From contig NZ_VIRS01000040.1 of NCBI RefSeq assembly GCF_006912135.1, positions 1-60,527 on the forward strand: 60,527 bases of DNA, given 5' to 3'. Numbering within the stretch: position 1 is the first letter of the stretch; each line of letters starts with the position of its first letter. Origin of the DNA: Cryptosporangium phraense. Lineage in GTDB: Bacteria; Actinomycetota; Actinomycetes; Mycobacteriales; Cryptosporangiaceae. Of this stretch, positions 1 through 9,462 are shown in pieces. A program made the position numbers and the translations under genes. The notes beneath the pieces were generated by a model. The model saw only the letters and a program-made list of their open reading frames with translations, was not told the DNA's origin and ran no database searches.

Positions 1-270
1 CGCGCCATCCGGCGCGCCCCGCTGGGCTGTGCCATCACCTGATCGCTGTGGCGTCCCGTCCCAGCCATGTACCAACTGGGCCCCGCTCACCCCTCACCAC
101 CGCGCCGCGCCATGGCCGAACGGGCTCGCACTGCCCCCGAGGCCCGAAGCGATACGCATTCCGGCGACCTCCGACCCACCGACACGCACAACGCCGCCAC
201 CGCACCACACCGCCGCCTCGCTCCGGGGAAGACCGCGCCTCGCCCGAACGCCTCCCCACACCCCGCGATA
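1..270. other. Window edge, no gene supported
   Basis: Nothing convincing is encoded here. The reading frame of the downstream kinase stays open through this stretch, but its translation is Pro/Arg/His/Thr-rich with no domain, which is typical of a chance open frame in GC-rich DNA. It may hold the promoter of the two-component operon; no clear -35/-10 pair stands out. Confidence 0.4.
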
Positions 271-1530
271 ATGCGACCCATGCCCCTCCCCCGGCGAGCA
301 CCCGCGACCCACCCGGGTCCCTCACCGGACCCCACCGGCCTCTGGCGCCGCCTCGGCGTCGACTCCGCACTCGCCTCGGGCGTCCTCGCGCTCTTCGCGA
401 TCGTCGCCGGTCCCATCGAGCCCTCGATGCTGGCCGCCGACGGCGGTCCGGCCTGGGTCCTCCTGCTGGCCTTCGCGGGCGCCGTCCCGATCGCGCTCCG
501 GCGGGTCGCTGCGGTCACCTCCGTGGGCCTCGTCTGCGTCGTCTTATTGCTCAGCGAGTGGCGGGAGGCCGGCGTGGGCGTCGCGGCCGTCGCGGCGCTG
601 ATCGTGGCCTATACGCGGGGCGCGCTGGCGCCGCTGCGGCAGGCCGTCCTCTCGACCCTGGCGCTCGGCGCGTGCGGCGCCGCCGTCGGGCTGGTCGGGC
701 CGGGTCCGAGCGGGCCGCGCGTCGCGAGCGTCACCGCCGGGCTCCTGGCGCTGCTCGCCTGCCTGTTCCTGGGCCGGACCGTCTACACCCGGCGCGCGTA
801 CACGGCCGCTCTCGAGGAGCGCGCCCGCGCGGCCGAGCTCAACCGCGAGACCGCCGCCCGGCAGGCCGTCCTCGACGAGCGACGCCGGATCGCCCGGGAA
901 CTGCACGACATGGTCGCCCACCACGTCAGCGTCATGGGCGTGCTGGCCACCGGCGCCCGCCGCACCCTGCGCCGCGACCCCGACGCCGCCGACGAGGCAC
1001 TCCGCACGATCGAGAACACCGGCCGCACCAGCCTGCGGGAGATGCGCCGCCTGCTCGACGTCCTGCGCTCGGACGACGAGCACGCGCCGGACGAGCCACC
1101 GCCGGAACCGGGCGTGGCCGGGCTCGAGCGGCTGGCCGAGCAGGTCCGCGAGGCCGGTCTGCCCGTCGACCTGATCGTGCTGGGCACCGCCCCCGACCTC
1201 GACCCGGGCCTCGACCTGACGATCTACCGGGTCGTCCAGGAGGCGCTCACCAACGCGCTCAAGCACGCCGACGCGGCCAGCGCCCGGGTCACGCTGGAGT
1301 TCGCGGTCGACGGCGTCCGGGTCTCGGTGATCGACGACGGCCACGGTCCGACGCCCCCGCTGCCCGGCACGAAACACCTCGGGCACGGCCTGGTGGGAAT
1401 GCGCGAACGGGTCGCCCTCTACGGTGGCACGTTGCGGACCGGTGCCCGCCCCGGCGGCGGCTTCCGCGTCCAGGCCCATCTACCCCCCGACGGCTCCGCC
1501 GTCCAGGACGACCCAGGAGGACATGCGTGA
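271..1530 (+). CDS. Two-component sensor histidine kinase (NarL/DesK type)
   Basis: Membrane sensor kinase that would autophosphorylate and pass phosphate to the regulator encoded next. The N-terminal half (about residues 25-165) is a set of hydrophobic helices. It is followed by a HisKA_3 dimerisation helix with the phospho-acceptor His at about residue 212 (motif RELHDMVAHHVSV), then a HATPase_c domain with N box NALKHA (about 328), G1 box DDGHG (about 355) and a C-terminal GHGLVGM/RERV box. The start is uncertain: ATG 271 and ATG 280 are both possible, and upstream Met codons lie in low-complexity sequence. The 3' end overlaps the regulator gene by 4 nt (GTGA), implying translational coupling. 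The stimulus cannot be read from the sequence; the nearby exporter suggests envelope or antibiotic stress (inference). Confidence 0.9.
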   Translation: MRPMPLPRRAPATHPGPSPDPTGLWRRLGVDSALASGVLALFAIVAGPIEPSMLAADGGPAWVLLLAFAGAVPIALRRVAAVTSVGLVCVVLLLSEWREAGVGVAAVAALIVAYTRGALAPLRQAVLSTLALGACGAAVGLVGPGPSGPRVASVTAGLLALLACLFLGRTVYTRRAYTAALEERARAAELNRETAARQAVLDERRRIARELHDMVAHHVSVMGVLATGARRTLRRDPDAADEALRTIENTGRTSLREMRRLLDVLRSDDEHAPDEPPPEPGVAGLERLAEQVREAGLPVDLIVLGTAPDLDPGLDLTIYRVVQEALTNALKHADAASARVTLEFAVDGVRVSVIDDGHGPTPPLPGTKHLGHGLVGMRERVALYGGTLRTGARPGGGFRVQAHLPPDGSAVQDDPGGHA

Positions 1531-2210
1531 CCGACGCGGGGGAACCGAAACGGATCCAGGTCCTCCTGGCCGACGACCAGCCGCTGCTGCGCACCGGCTT
1601 CCGCATGGTCCTGGGCGCCGAGCACGATCTGGACGTCATCGGCGAAGCCGGCGACGGCGTCGAAGCGATCGAGATGACCCGGCGGCTGCTGCCCCAGGTC
1701 GTCCTCATGGACATCCGCATGCCCCGGCTCGACGGGGTCGCCGCCACCCGCGCGATCGTCGCCGCCGGGCTGCCGGCCCGGGTCCTCGTCCTCACGACGT
1801 TCGATCTCGACGAGTACGTGGTCGGCGCGCTGCGCGCCGGGGCCAGCGGTTTCCTCTCCAAGGACGTGCCGGCCGAGGAGCTGATCGCCGCGATCCGCAC
1901 GGTGGCCGCCGGGGACGCGGTCGTGTCCCCGCGCATCCTGCGACGACTGCTCTCCCAGTTCGCCGACCGGCTGCCCGACCCGTCCGTCGACCGTCGTCGT
2001 CCGCTGGCCGTCCTGACCGACCGGGAGCAGGAGGTGCTGACGCTGATGGCCCGGGGCCGGTCCAACGGCGAGATCGCCCGCGAGCTCTTCGTCAGCGAGA
2101 CGACGGTGAAGACGCACGTGGGACACGTGCTCACCAAGCTCGGCCTCCGCGACCGGGTGCAGGCCGTGATCCTGGCCTACGAGACCGGGCTCGTCCGGCC
2201 GTCAACCTGA
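1527..2210 (+). CDS. NarL/LuxR-family response regulator
   Basis: Cognate DNA-binding regulator of the preceding kinase, 227 residues. The receiver domain has the acidic pair ADD at 15-17, the phospho-acceptor Asp at about 62 (VLMDIRMPRLDG), a TTFDLDEY switch segment and a conserved Lys at about 112 (LSKDVP). The C-terminal LuxR HTH (about 160-220) contains LTDREQEVLTLMARGRSNGEIA and VKTHVGHVLTKL. The GTG start at 1527 is supported by an AGGAGG ribosome site 8 nt upstream and by the GTGA overlap with the kinase stop. The stop codon lies inside the first palindrome of the operator upstream of the Clp-N gene. Likely targets are this operon and the ABC exporter downstream (inference). Confidence 0.95.
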   Translation: MTDAGEPKRIQVLLADDQPLLRTGFRMVLGAEHDLDVIGEAGDGVEAIEMTRRLLPQVVLMDIRMPRLDGVAATRAIVAAGLPARVLVLTTFDLDEYVVGALRAGASGFLSKDVPAEELIAAIRTVAAGDAVVSPRILRRLLSQFADRLPDPSVDRRRPLAVLTDREQEVLTLMARGRSNGEIARELFVSETTVKTHVGHVLTKLGLRDRVQAVILAYETGLVRPST

Positions 2211-2246
2211 GGTTGACGACTACGGTGGCGTCAACCTAGGGTTGAC
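2201..2246. promoter_or_regulatory. Tandem palindromic operator upstream of Clp-N gene
   Basis: Two near-identical inverted repeats sit head to tail. GTCAACCTGAGGTTGAC at 2201-2217 is perfect. GTCAACCTAGGGTTGAC at 2230-2246 has one mismatch. Their centres are 29 bp apart, close to three helical turns. The first overlaps the regulator stop codon and the second ends 3 bp before the Clp-N start codon, leaving no room for a Shine-Dalgarno sequence. A bound dimer pair would block transcription or leaderless initiation. The binder is unknown; the HTH of the Clp-N protein itself is an attractive candidate. Confidence 0.75.
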
Positions 2247-2249
2247 GCC

Positions 2250-2954
2250 ATGACGACACAGCTGCCGCCGGAGATCGGCCTCGACTCGCTCATCGCCGGC
2301 ATCAAGAAGGTCCACGACAACCCGCTCGACCAGCTCCAGACCGCGGTGCTGACCGCCGACGCGCTCGGCGAGACCGCGGACCATCTGATCGGCCACTTCG
2401 TCGACCAGGCCCGCCGGGCCGGCGCCTCCTGGACCGACATCGGCCGGAGCATGGGCGTCACCAAGCAGGCGGCCCAGAAACGGTTCGTGCCCAAGGACCC
2501 CGGCCTGGACCCCGGCGCGGGCTTCACCCGCTTCACCCCGCGGGCGCGCAACACCGTCGTCGCGTCCCAGGAGGAAGCGCGCCGGGCCGGCAACGTCGAG
2601 ATCACCCCGGCGCACATCCTCCTCGGCCTGCTCGCGGAGCCGGAGGCGATCGCGGCCAAGGTCCTCGCGGAGCGAGGCGCGACCGCCGAGGCGGTCCGCG
2701 CGGCAGTGACCCCGACGCTGTCCGCGCCCGCGGAAAACGTTCCGGACCTCATCCCCTACGACGGCGACGCCAGGAAGGTCCTCGAGCTGACGTTCCGCGA
2801 GGCGCTGAGGCTCGGTCACAACTACGTCGGAACCGAGCACGTCCTGCTCGCGTTGATCGAGAACGAGGACGGTCGGGGTGTTCTGACCGGCCTCGGTGTC
2901 ACGAAGCCGACAGTCGAACCGCTGATCCTGGCCGCGCTCGCGAAAGTGTCGTAA
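2250..2954 (+). CDS. HTH plus Clp N-terminal-domain protein
   Basis: A 234-residue protein of the actinobacterial family annotated as Clp protease N-terminal protein; it has no AAA+ ATPase. Residues 1-85 form a helical segment containing a probable helix-turn-helix (GASWTDIGRSMGVTKQAAQKRF, about 60-81). From about 95 to the end there are two Clp-N repeats, recognisable from ITPAHILLGLL and VGTEHVLLALIENEDG. By analogy with Clp-N domains it may bind substrates or partner proteins, while the HTH suggests DNA binding, perhaps autoregulation through the twin palindrome touching its start. ATG 2250 has no SD, so leaderless translation is likely. It stands between a two-component pair and an ABC exporter in the same orientation. 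Confidence 0.85.
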   Translation: MTTQLPPEIGLDSLIAGIKKVHDNPLDQLQTAVLTADALGETADHLIGHFVDQARRAGASWTDIGRSMGVTKQAAQKRFVPKDPGLDPGAGFTRFTPRARNTVVASQEEARRAGNVEITPAHILLGLLAEPEAIAAKVLAERGATAEAVRAAVTPTLSAPAENVPDLIPYDGDARKVLELTFREALRLGHNYVGTEHVLLALIENEDGRGVLTGLGVTKPTVEPLILAALAKVS

Positions 2955-3130
2955 TCCCGGAGTAGTACAGCTCAGGGGAACCCTGAGAGCGGATCAGGGG
3001 TGCGCGTCCCCCCTAGGTCGTACGCCAGAACCCACCTGGGTGACGACGAATACGCCTTGAGCCTGCCCCTACGTTGGGGTGGAGGCTGGCTACCACCAGC
3101 ACACGGGGTTATGACGGGACGGAGAGGGCT

Positions 3131-3915
<785 letters not shown>

Positions 3916-3916
<1 letters not shown>

Positions 3917-6459
3917 TGTTCCGCGCTACCGTCAAGAGCCTGCTGTCGAGGAAGCTTCGGCTGGCGCTGTCCGCGTTCGCCGTGGTCCTCGGCGTGATGT
4001 TCGTCGCGGGCTCGATCGTCATGACCTCGTCGATGGCGAAGTCGTACGACGCGATGTTCGCCGGCATCAACAAGAACATCGACGTCCAGGTCACGGCCAA
4101 GCCGAAGCTCGACAACGGCGGCGACACCAACGAGGGCGTCACCGCGACGATCCCGGCCTCCGAGGTGCCGAAGGTCGAGAGCGCACCCGGGGTCTCCAAG
4201 GTCACCGCGAACGTGTTCGCCGACGGCGCCCGGGTGATCGGGAGCAACGGCAAGGTCGCGCCGTCGTTCGCGCCGCGCTTCGGCAGCAACTGGAGCGGCG
4301 AGGACGACCTGATCCAGCTGCGCCAGGGCCGCGGCCCGACCGCCGACGACGAGATCGCGATCGACGCGGCGATGGCCAAGTCGCTCGGCTTCAAGGTCGG
4401 CGACACGGTCGGCGTGCTGACGTTGCAGCCGAAGAAGGAGTTCAAGCTCGTCGGCATCTTCGGTTACAGCGGTGACCGCGACACGCTCGGCGGCTCGCAG
4501 GTCGTCGCGTTCACGCTGCCGGTCGCGCAGGACCTGATGCTCGGGCAGCGCGACGTGTACACCGACATGCAGGTCGTCGCCGACCAGGGCGTCAGCCAGA
4601 CCGAGCTGAAGAAGACGCTGGAGGGCACGCTCGGCAGCGACTACATCGTGCAGACGCGCGACGAGGTCAACGAGCAGAACTCCAAAGACATCCAGCAGGC
4701 GCTGAACTTCGTCAACTACATCTTCCTGGGCTTCGCCGGGGTCGCGCTGTTCGTCGGCATCTTCCTGATCCTGAACACGTTCTCGATGCTGGTCGCCCAG
4801 CGCACCCGGGAGCTCGCGCTGTTCCGGGCCATGGGCGCGGCCCGGGGCCAGGTCATCCGGTCGGTGCTGTTCGAGGCGCTGGTGATCGGTCTGGTCGCGT
4901 CGATCGTGGGTCTCGGCGTCGGGATCGGCATCGGCGCGATCCTGGGCTCGGTGTTCAGCAACTTCGGTGGCGCGAACATCGACCTGCAGCTCTCGATCCC
5001 GATCTCGGCGGTCATCGCGTCGTTCGCCGTCGGGGTCGGCGTCACGCTGATCGCCGCGCTGTTCCCGGCGATCCGGGCCTCGCGCATCCCGCCGATCGCC
5101 GCGATGCGCGACGCCGCGACGCCCGACAAGCCGCTCACCGGCATCACGATCGTCGGTGGCTCGATCTTCGTGCTCGGCGGCGCGATCATGGCCTGGGGCC
5201 TGTTCTCCGACGCGGACGGCTCGCTCTGGGGCCTGCTCGGCGGCGTCGTCGGCGTGTTCATCGGCGTCGCGCTGCTGACGCCGATCATCAGCCGGCCGAT
5301 CGTCGGGCTGCTCGGGCGGATCTTCGCCTGGTCGGTGCCGGGGCAGCTGGGCCGGCGCAACTCGGCCCGCAACCCGCGGCGCACCGCGATCACCGCGGCC
5401 GCGCTGATGGTCAGCATCGCGCTGGTCACCGGCGTCAGCACGGTGCTCGCGTCGGCCAGCAAGAGCGTCGAGACCGCGATCGGCGAGCAGATCCACGCCG
5501 AGCTGATCGTCTCCGGCCAGCAGACCAGCGCCCAACCGCCGACGTTCGACGTCGCCACGCTGGAGAAGATGGAGCAGGCCGAGGGCGTCAAGGAGGTTGC
5601 CGCGTTCTACGTCGGCCCAGCGAGGATCAACGACCGGAACAGCTACCTGGCCGCGATGACCGACGCGACGGCGACGAAGGACACGCTCGGCCTGAAGGCC
5701 AAGTCCGGGAACATCGACCAGGTCGGTCCCAACCAGCTGATCGTGGACGAGGACACCGCGAAGGACCAGAAGCTCGAGGTCGGTGACTCGGTCCAGGTCC
5801 AGCAGGCGCGCGGCGGCCCCGAGTCGTACCGGATCAGCGGCATCTACGAGCACAGCGATGCCGTCAACGGCTTCATGTCCTCCGACGACGCGGCGAAGAA
5901 CTTCCAGATCGCTCAGCCATCCCAGGCCTTCATCAAGGTCGACGACGGGGCCGACGTGACGACGGTCGAGAACGAGATCTCGAAGCTGCTCGTGGACAGC
6001 CCCGAGGTCACCGTGCAGAACCAGAGCGCGTTCGTCGATCAGATCACCAGCCAGTTCGACACGATCCTGATCTTCGTGCAGATCCTGCTGGCGCTGGCGA
6101 TCCTGATCGCGATCCTCGGCATCGTGAACACGCTCGCGCTGTCGGTGATCGAGCGGACGCGTGAGCTGGGGCTGCTGCGGGCGATCGGCCTGCGACGGTC
6201 GCAGACCACCCGGATGATCACCGTCGAGTCGGTGGTGATCTCGGTGTTCGGCGCGCTGCTGGGCATCGTGGTCGGCGTCGGCCTGGGTGCCGCGGTCGTG
6301 CAGGCGCTCAAGGATCAGGGCCTCGGGCAGTTCGCGCTGCCGTGGGGTCAGATGGGCACCTACCTGGTGCTCTCGGTGTTCGTCGGGGTGATCGCCGCGC
6401 TGCTGCCGGCGCTGCGCGCGGCCCGGCTGAACGTGCTGGCGGCTATTTCTTACGAGTAG
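3916..6459 (+). CDS. ABC transporter permease, duplicated FtsX domains
   Basis: An 847-residue integral membrane partner of the preceding ATPase. The N-terminal helix (about 15-38) leads into a large extracytoplasmic MacB-PCD-like domain. A first FtsX core follows (three helices around the NTFSMLVAQRTRELALFRAM segment). Central helices come next, then a second extracytoplasmic domain (about 520-700) and a second FtsX core containing NTLALSVIERTRELGLLRAI. The two RTREL...R.(M/I)G coupling segments show the internal duplication. This layout is typical of single-chain MacB-like exporters. ATG 3916 overlaps the ATPase stop codon. A strong hairpin terminator follows at 6480. Confidence 0.93.
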
Positions 6460-6479
6460 GTCTAGCTACCGGTACGACG

Positions 6480-6533
6480 CGACGGCCGGGCGGAATTCCC
6501 CCTTTCAGGGCACAGAGTTCCGCCCGGCCGTCG
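6480..6533 (+). terminator. Hairpin terminator after ABC operon
   Basis: A perfect 16-bp stem joins 6480-6495 (CGACGGCCGGGCGGAA) to 6518-6533, with a 22-nt loop. There is no long T tract, as usual in GC-rich actinobacteria. It lies 20 nt after the permease stop and could also stop the convergent Erm transcript. Confidence 0.8.
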
Positions 6534-6613
6534 TCCGTCTCGGGTCGGGTCAGCACTCGCCCTCGAGCATCACCCGGTTGATCCATCGTCGGCACGAGAC
6601 GTGTGACGACCCC

Positions 6614-7330
6614 CTAGCCGTGCAGCGCGGCCCACTGGTGGGCGGAGAGGCGCCCGGGGACCGCGTCCGGCGGAATGCCGACCGCACGCAGGCGGCGGAC
6701 GCCCACCGCGCCCGGCAACCCCCCGCGGGCGGTGAAGGCCCGCCGGACCAGCGCCTGGTACCCCGCCCGCTCCCCCGGCTCGACCAGCGGCTCGGGTCGC
6801 CGCTGAAGCACCAGGATCCCGCCGTCGACCGACGGCACCGGCCGGAACGAGCGCGCGGGGACGCGTCCGGCCAACGTGAACGTGTACCAGGGCCACCAGG
6901 ACGCGGTGAGCAGCGTCGTCCGGCCGACGGCCGCGCGCTTGCGCGCGACCTCCCACTGGACGAGCAGCACCGCGGTGTCCCAGGCCCGTTGCCCCAGCAG
7001 GTGCCGCAGCAGCGGCGTCGTGATCCCGAACGGCACGTTCGACACGACCGAGTGCGGCCCGTCCGCCCGGAAGCGCAGCATGTCGCCGCAGACGACGTCG
7101 ACCGGCCCGAGCCGCCGGCGCAGCGCCGCCGCCCGGCGCGGGTCGAGCTCGACCGCGGTCACCCGGTGACCGGCCGCGACCAGCGCCGCGGTCAGCGCAC
7201 CGGCGCCCGCGCCGAGCTCGACGACCCGCCCGGCCCCGGACGGAACCAACCCCGCGATCTTCGCCGCGGTCGACACGTCGGAAAGAAAGTTCTGGCCCAG
7301 TTCATGCGGGCCGGCACAACGAGAAGACAC
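6614..7330 (-). CDS. erm: Erm-family 23S rRNA (adenine-N6) methyltransferase
   Basis: Predicted to methylate A2058 of 23S rRNA with SAM, conferring resistance to macrolides, lincosamides and streptogramin B (established for the Erm family). The 238-residue protein opens with HELGQNFL. It has the SAM motif VELGAGAGALTAAL (37-50), acidic motif II AVELDPRR (59-66) and the catalytic motif NVPF (98-101), the Erm/KsgA NxPF type. It then matches the actinomycete Erm block VLLVQWEVARKRAAVG...WWPWY and FRPVPSVDGG. This argues for Erm rather than housekeeping KsgA. The start is GTG at 7330 with only a weak CAGGA-type site. Upstream on the same strand lie a 10-codon leader ORF and hairpins, so expression is probably drug-inducible. 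Exact class and activity are not provable from sequence. Confidence 0.88.
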   Translation of the reverse strand: MSSRCAGPHELGQNFLSDVSTAAKIAGLVPSGAGRVVELGAGAGALTAALVAAGHRVTAVELDPRRAAALRRRLGPVDVVCGDMLRFRADGPHSVVSNVPFGITTPLLRHLLGQRAWDTAVLLVQWEVARKRAAVGRTTLLTASWWPWYTFTLAGRVPARSFRPVPSVDGGILVLQRRPEPLVEPGERAGYQALVRRAFTARGGLPGAVGVRRLRAVGIPPDAVPGRLSAHQWAALHG

Positions 7331-7402
7331 GATTCGACGTCCTGCACATCGTCGGAACAGAGGGCTCCGTCGACGGCGGACCGCCTTGGCACTACGCAGG
7401 CA

Positions 7403-7422
7403 GCACCGCCGTCAGGCGGTGC
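7403..7422 (-). promoter_or_regulatory. Attenuator-like hairpin overlapping leader ORF
   Basis: A perfect 8-bp stem GCACCGCC/GGCGGTGC with a 4-nt loop. On the minus strand its 5' arm spans the last codons of the leader peptide ORF, including the sequence just after the RLR codons, and the leader stop codon lies in the loop. A ribosome stalled on RLR would cover the 5' arm and free the 3' arm. Further downstream CGACG and CGTCG repeats could alternately bury or expose the erm ribosome site (CAGGA). The architecture matches macrolide attenuators by inference. Confidence 0.65.
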
Positions 7423-7444
7423 GCAGCCGAATCGAGTTGATCAT
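7412..7444 (-). CDS. Putative Erm leader peptide with RLR stalling motif
   Basis: A 10-codon ORF encoding M-I-N-S-I-R-L-R-T-A followed by TGA, 81 nt upstream of the erm start. Its first eight residues align with the known ErmD leader peptide, which begins M-T-H-S-M-R-L-R. The Arg-Leu-Arg (+X+) motif is an established macrolide-dependent ribosome-arrest signal. No Shine-Dalgarno is seen. A -10-like TAGCCT ends 7 nt before the ATG, so the leader is probably translated from a leaderless transcript. Its position, motif and overlap with a hairpin together make chance unlikely, although the ORF is very short. Confidence 0.7.
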   Translation of the reverse strand: MINSIRLRTA

Positions 7445-7451
7445 GGCGCCG

Positions 7452-7457
7452 AGGCTA
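7452..7457 (-). promoter_or_regulatory. Candidate -10 box of erm leader transcript
   Basis: TAGCCT on the minus strand fits the TAnnnT consensus and would place transcription start at or next to the leader ATG (7444). Just upstream is a 7-bp GC hairpin (7459-7476), and further up an AATT-containing stretch (about 7482-7487). An AT-rich patch upstream of the -35 zone is a feature of WhiB7-dependent resistance promoters, but the resemblance here is weak. Confidence 0.4.
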
Positions 7458-7493
7458 GCGGGCCCGCGAGGGCCCGGCGAACCAATTGTCGAC

Positions 7494-7532
7494 GGCGGCC
7501 GTCCGCGCACCCCTCGCGCCCGGACGGCCGCC
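7494..7532 (-). terminator. Terminator of heme peroxidase gene
   Basis: A perfect 12-bp stem pairs GGCGGCCGTCCG (7494-7505) with 7521-7532 around a 15-nt loop. It begins 6 nt downstream of the peroxidase stop codon on the minus strand and separates that gene from the erm leader. Confidence 0.75.
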
Positions 7533-7538
7533 GCTCCC

Positions 7539-9176
7539 TCAGTCGCCGAGCGGGTTGAGCAGCTCGGGACGATCGTCGGACGCGTAGCGCAGCAGGTCGG
7601 TCATCGTGAACTGACCCGGGTTGGGGCCGAGCGACGGCCGCCAGAACGGGTCCCGCACGATCGAGTACCGGCTGCCCTCCATCGCCCGATGGAACACCTC
7701 GGCCACGATCCGGCCGCCGACCCCGGTGAGCCGCCCGCCGTTCATCTCCGACTCCCGCAACACGTAGAACCAGAGCGGGGTGCGGGTGGTCAGCTCGGCG
7801 TCCTCCTCCGGGCTGAGCCCGCTGAGCACCGCGCCGCCGTTGCCGGTGCGCAGGTCGTCGGGCTTGAGCGCCTCGACGCCGAGCAGCGCGGCCAGCTGCT
7901 GGCCGGAGCCGAGCTTCACCATCGTGCCCCGCATCAGGTTGCGGAACGCGAGGTTGCGCTCGATCGGCGCGACCGGGCCGGCCCCGCGCTGGCCGAACGC
8001 GCCCGACGGCAGCTTGGACAGCGGGTCGACCAGCAGCGTGTCGATCGGCCGGGCCAGGTTGAGCTCGCCGTCCGGCGCGGTGAGCTCGGGCTTGCCGAAG
8101 TCGTACAGCCGACGGAAGTCGGCGATCCAGCTCGTCGGCAGCCGGTCGAGCGTCCCGGAGTTCGGGTCGTCGAGGTCGGCCAGCGTCGCGCCCGGGTCGA
8201 AGTTGCCGTTCATCCCGGTGAAGACGAACAGCAGGAACAGCGACGCCGGGGTCACCCCGCCGGCGCGGAACAGCCGATTCCACTGATAGCTCGGCCGGAT
8301 CATGCTGTGGCCGAACCGGTAGGCCGCGACCGAGAACTCGATCGGCATCGTCGGCCGGTCACCGGGGATGGACCCTTCTCCGGGGACCTCGAAGAACTTG
8401 CGACCGTTGGTGAACACGTCGTCGACGATCGCCGCGTCCACCACCCGGGGCAGGAAGTCCGTGCGCAGCATCCACTGGTAGTGCTTCACGACCCGCTCGC
8501 GGGCCATCCCGAACAGCCGGTCGAGCGAGATCCCGCCCGACGCCAGGTCCCGGACCACCGTGTTGTGGAAGCGCAGGAACGCCAGGTGCGTCTGCGCGAC
8601 GATGAGGTTCTCGTCGTTGCGCTCGTCCGGGATCAGCGGCGCGCGCCGCTCCCGGTGCGTCGACCCGATCCCGTGCCGGGGCAGGTCGAAGTCGTCCAGC
8701 GGCAGACCCGTGCCCGGGAACGGTGCCGGCTCGGTGCCGCCCATCTTCAGCCGGACGCCGTCCGAGTCGTAGAAGATCCGGTCGGCCGAGTCGGGCCCGC
8801 GCCCGTACACCGAGTCCAGGTCGAGCGCCGGCGACCGGCCCTGCAGCAGCTCGTCGACGCTCACGTCGGTGCCGAGCGCGGCCCGGGTGACGTCCATCGT
8901 CAGGTCGTGGTCGACGAACTGGCCCAGGTAGGTGTACCCGGCCGGGATCCGGTTCGCGGTCTGGTCGTCGCCCGGCTCGGGCCCGGCGGTCATCGCCGAG
9001 GCGAGCTTGCCGATCAGGCTCGGGCTGGTGGCCTCGCCCTGCGGACCTAACCGCGAGAACCGGAACTTCCGCAGCGAGGCCGCTGTGGACGGTCGGTGGC
9101 AGGCCGGTTTGCCGTCCTCTTGGGACAGGATCCCCTCGCCCAGGACGTAGAACTCTTCGCGTGTGTGTCGCTTCAT
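7539..9176 (-). CDS. Animal-type heme peroxidase family protein
   Basis: Member of the peroxidase-cyclooxygenase superfamily, which oxidises substrates with hydrogen peroxide through a bound heme. The distal His lies in the signature GQFVDHDLT (His about 90, Asp 91). The helix HLAFLRFHNTVV (about 197-208) matches the family's conserved HN segment. The proximal His is probably in AYRFGHSMIR (about 290). At 545 residues it fits bacterial members. I chose ATG 9176 because the family similarity begins close to it; the frame stays open to 9317 but that extension is Arg/Pro-rich. No signal peptide is evident. Natural substrate is unknown. It has its own terminator and appears monocistronic. Confidence 0.85.
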   Translation of the reverse strand: MKRHTREEFYVLGEGILSQEDGKPACHRPSTAASLRKFRFSRLGPQGEATSPSLIGKLASAMTAGPEPGDDQTANRIPAGYTYLGQFVDHDLTMDVTRAALGTDVSVDELLQGRSPALDLDSVYGRGPDSADRIFYDSDGVRLKMGGTEPAPFPGTGLPLDDFDLPRHGIGSTHRERRAPLIPDERNDENLIVAQTHLAFLRFHNTVVRDLASGGISLDRLFGMARERVVKHYQWMLRTDFLPRVVDAAIVDDVFTNGRKFFEVPGEGSIPGDRPTMPIEFSVAAYRFGHSMIRPSYQWNRLFRAGGVTPASLFLLFVFTGMNGNFDPGATLADLDDPNSGTLDRLPTSWIADFRRLYDFGKPELTAPDGELNLARPIDTLLVDPLSKLPSGAFGQRGAGPVAPIERNLAFRNLMRGTMVKLGSGQQLAALLGVEALKPDDLRTGNGGAVLSGLSPEEDAELTTRTPLWFYVLRESEMNGGRLTGVGGRIVAEVFHRAMEGSRYSIVRDPFWRPSLGPNPGQFTMTDLLRYASDDRPELLNPLGD

Positions 9177-9462
9177 TTCCCCGTGAACTCCCGCGACGGT
9201 CTGTGGCGGTCCGCGGCCCATGTGCGGCCGCACGTGACCGGGCCGCCGGAACGCGGCCCGCCGGAGCGCGCCGCCCGGCAGCGCGTCCGCGGGGAGTTCG
9301 GCCCTCGAGGCCGTCACTCCCGAAGCTCGGGCGGCGATGGTCTCTGCCGCACCGTGGGAGCGAATGTAGCCCCTTAGGGCAAATGAGACTGAACCCTAGG
9401 CTGTCGGGTTTCCGTCAAGACCTTCATGCCTACGCCCGGCGGGCCGGTGTGGGGACAGCAGG

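Noticed and set aside
67-270. N-terminal extension of the first sensor kinase
   Set aside because: Pro/Arg/His-rich sequence without similarity, no ribosome site, and kinases of this family start close to the first helix.
6614-7330. Housekeeping KsgA (16S dimethyltransferase)
   Set aside because: Sequence blocks VQWEVARKRAAVG, WWPWY and the actinomycete Erm-type start fit Erm better, and the leader/attenuator context supports resistance.
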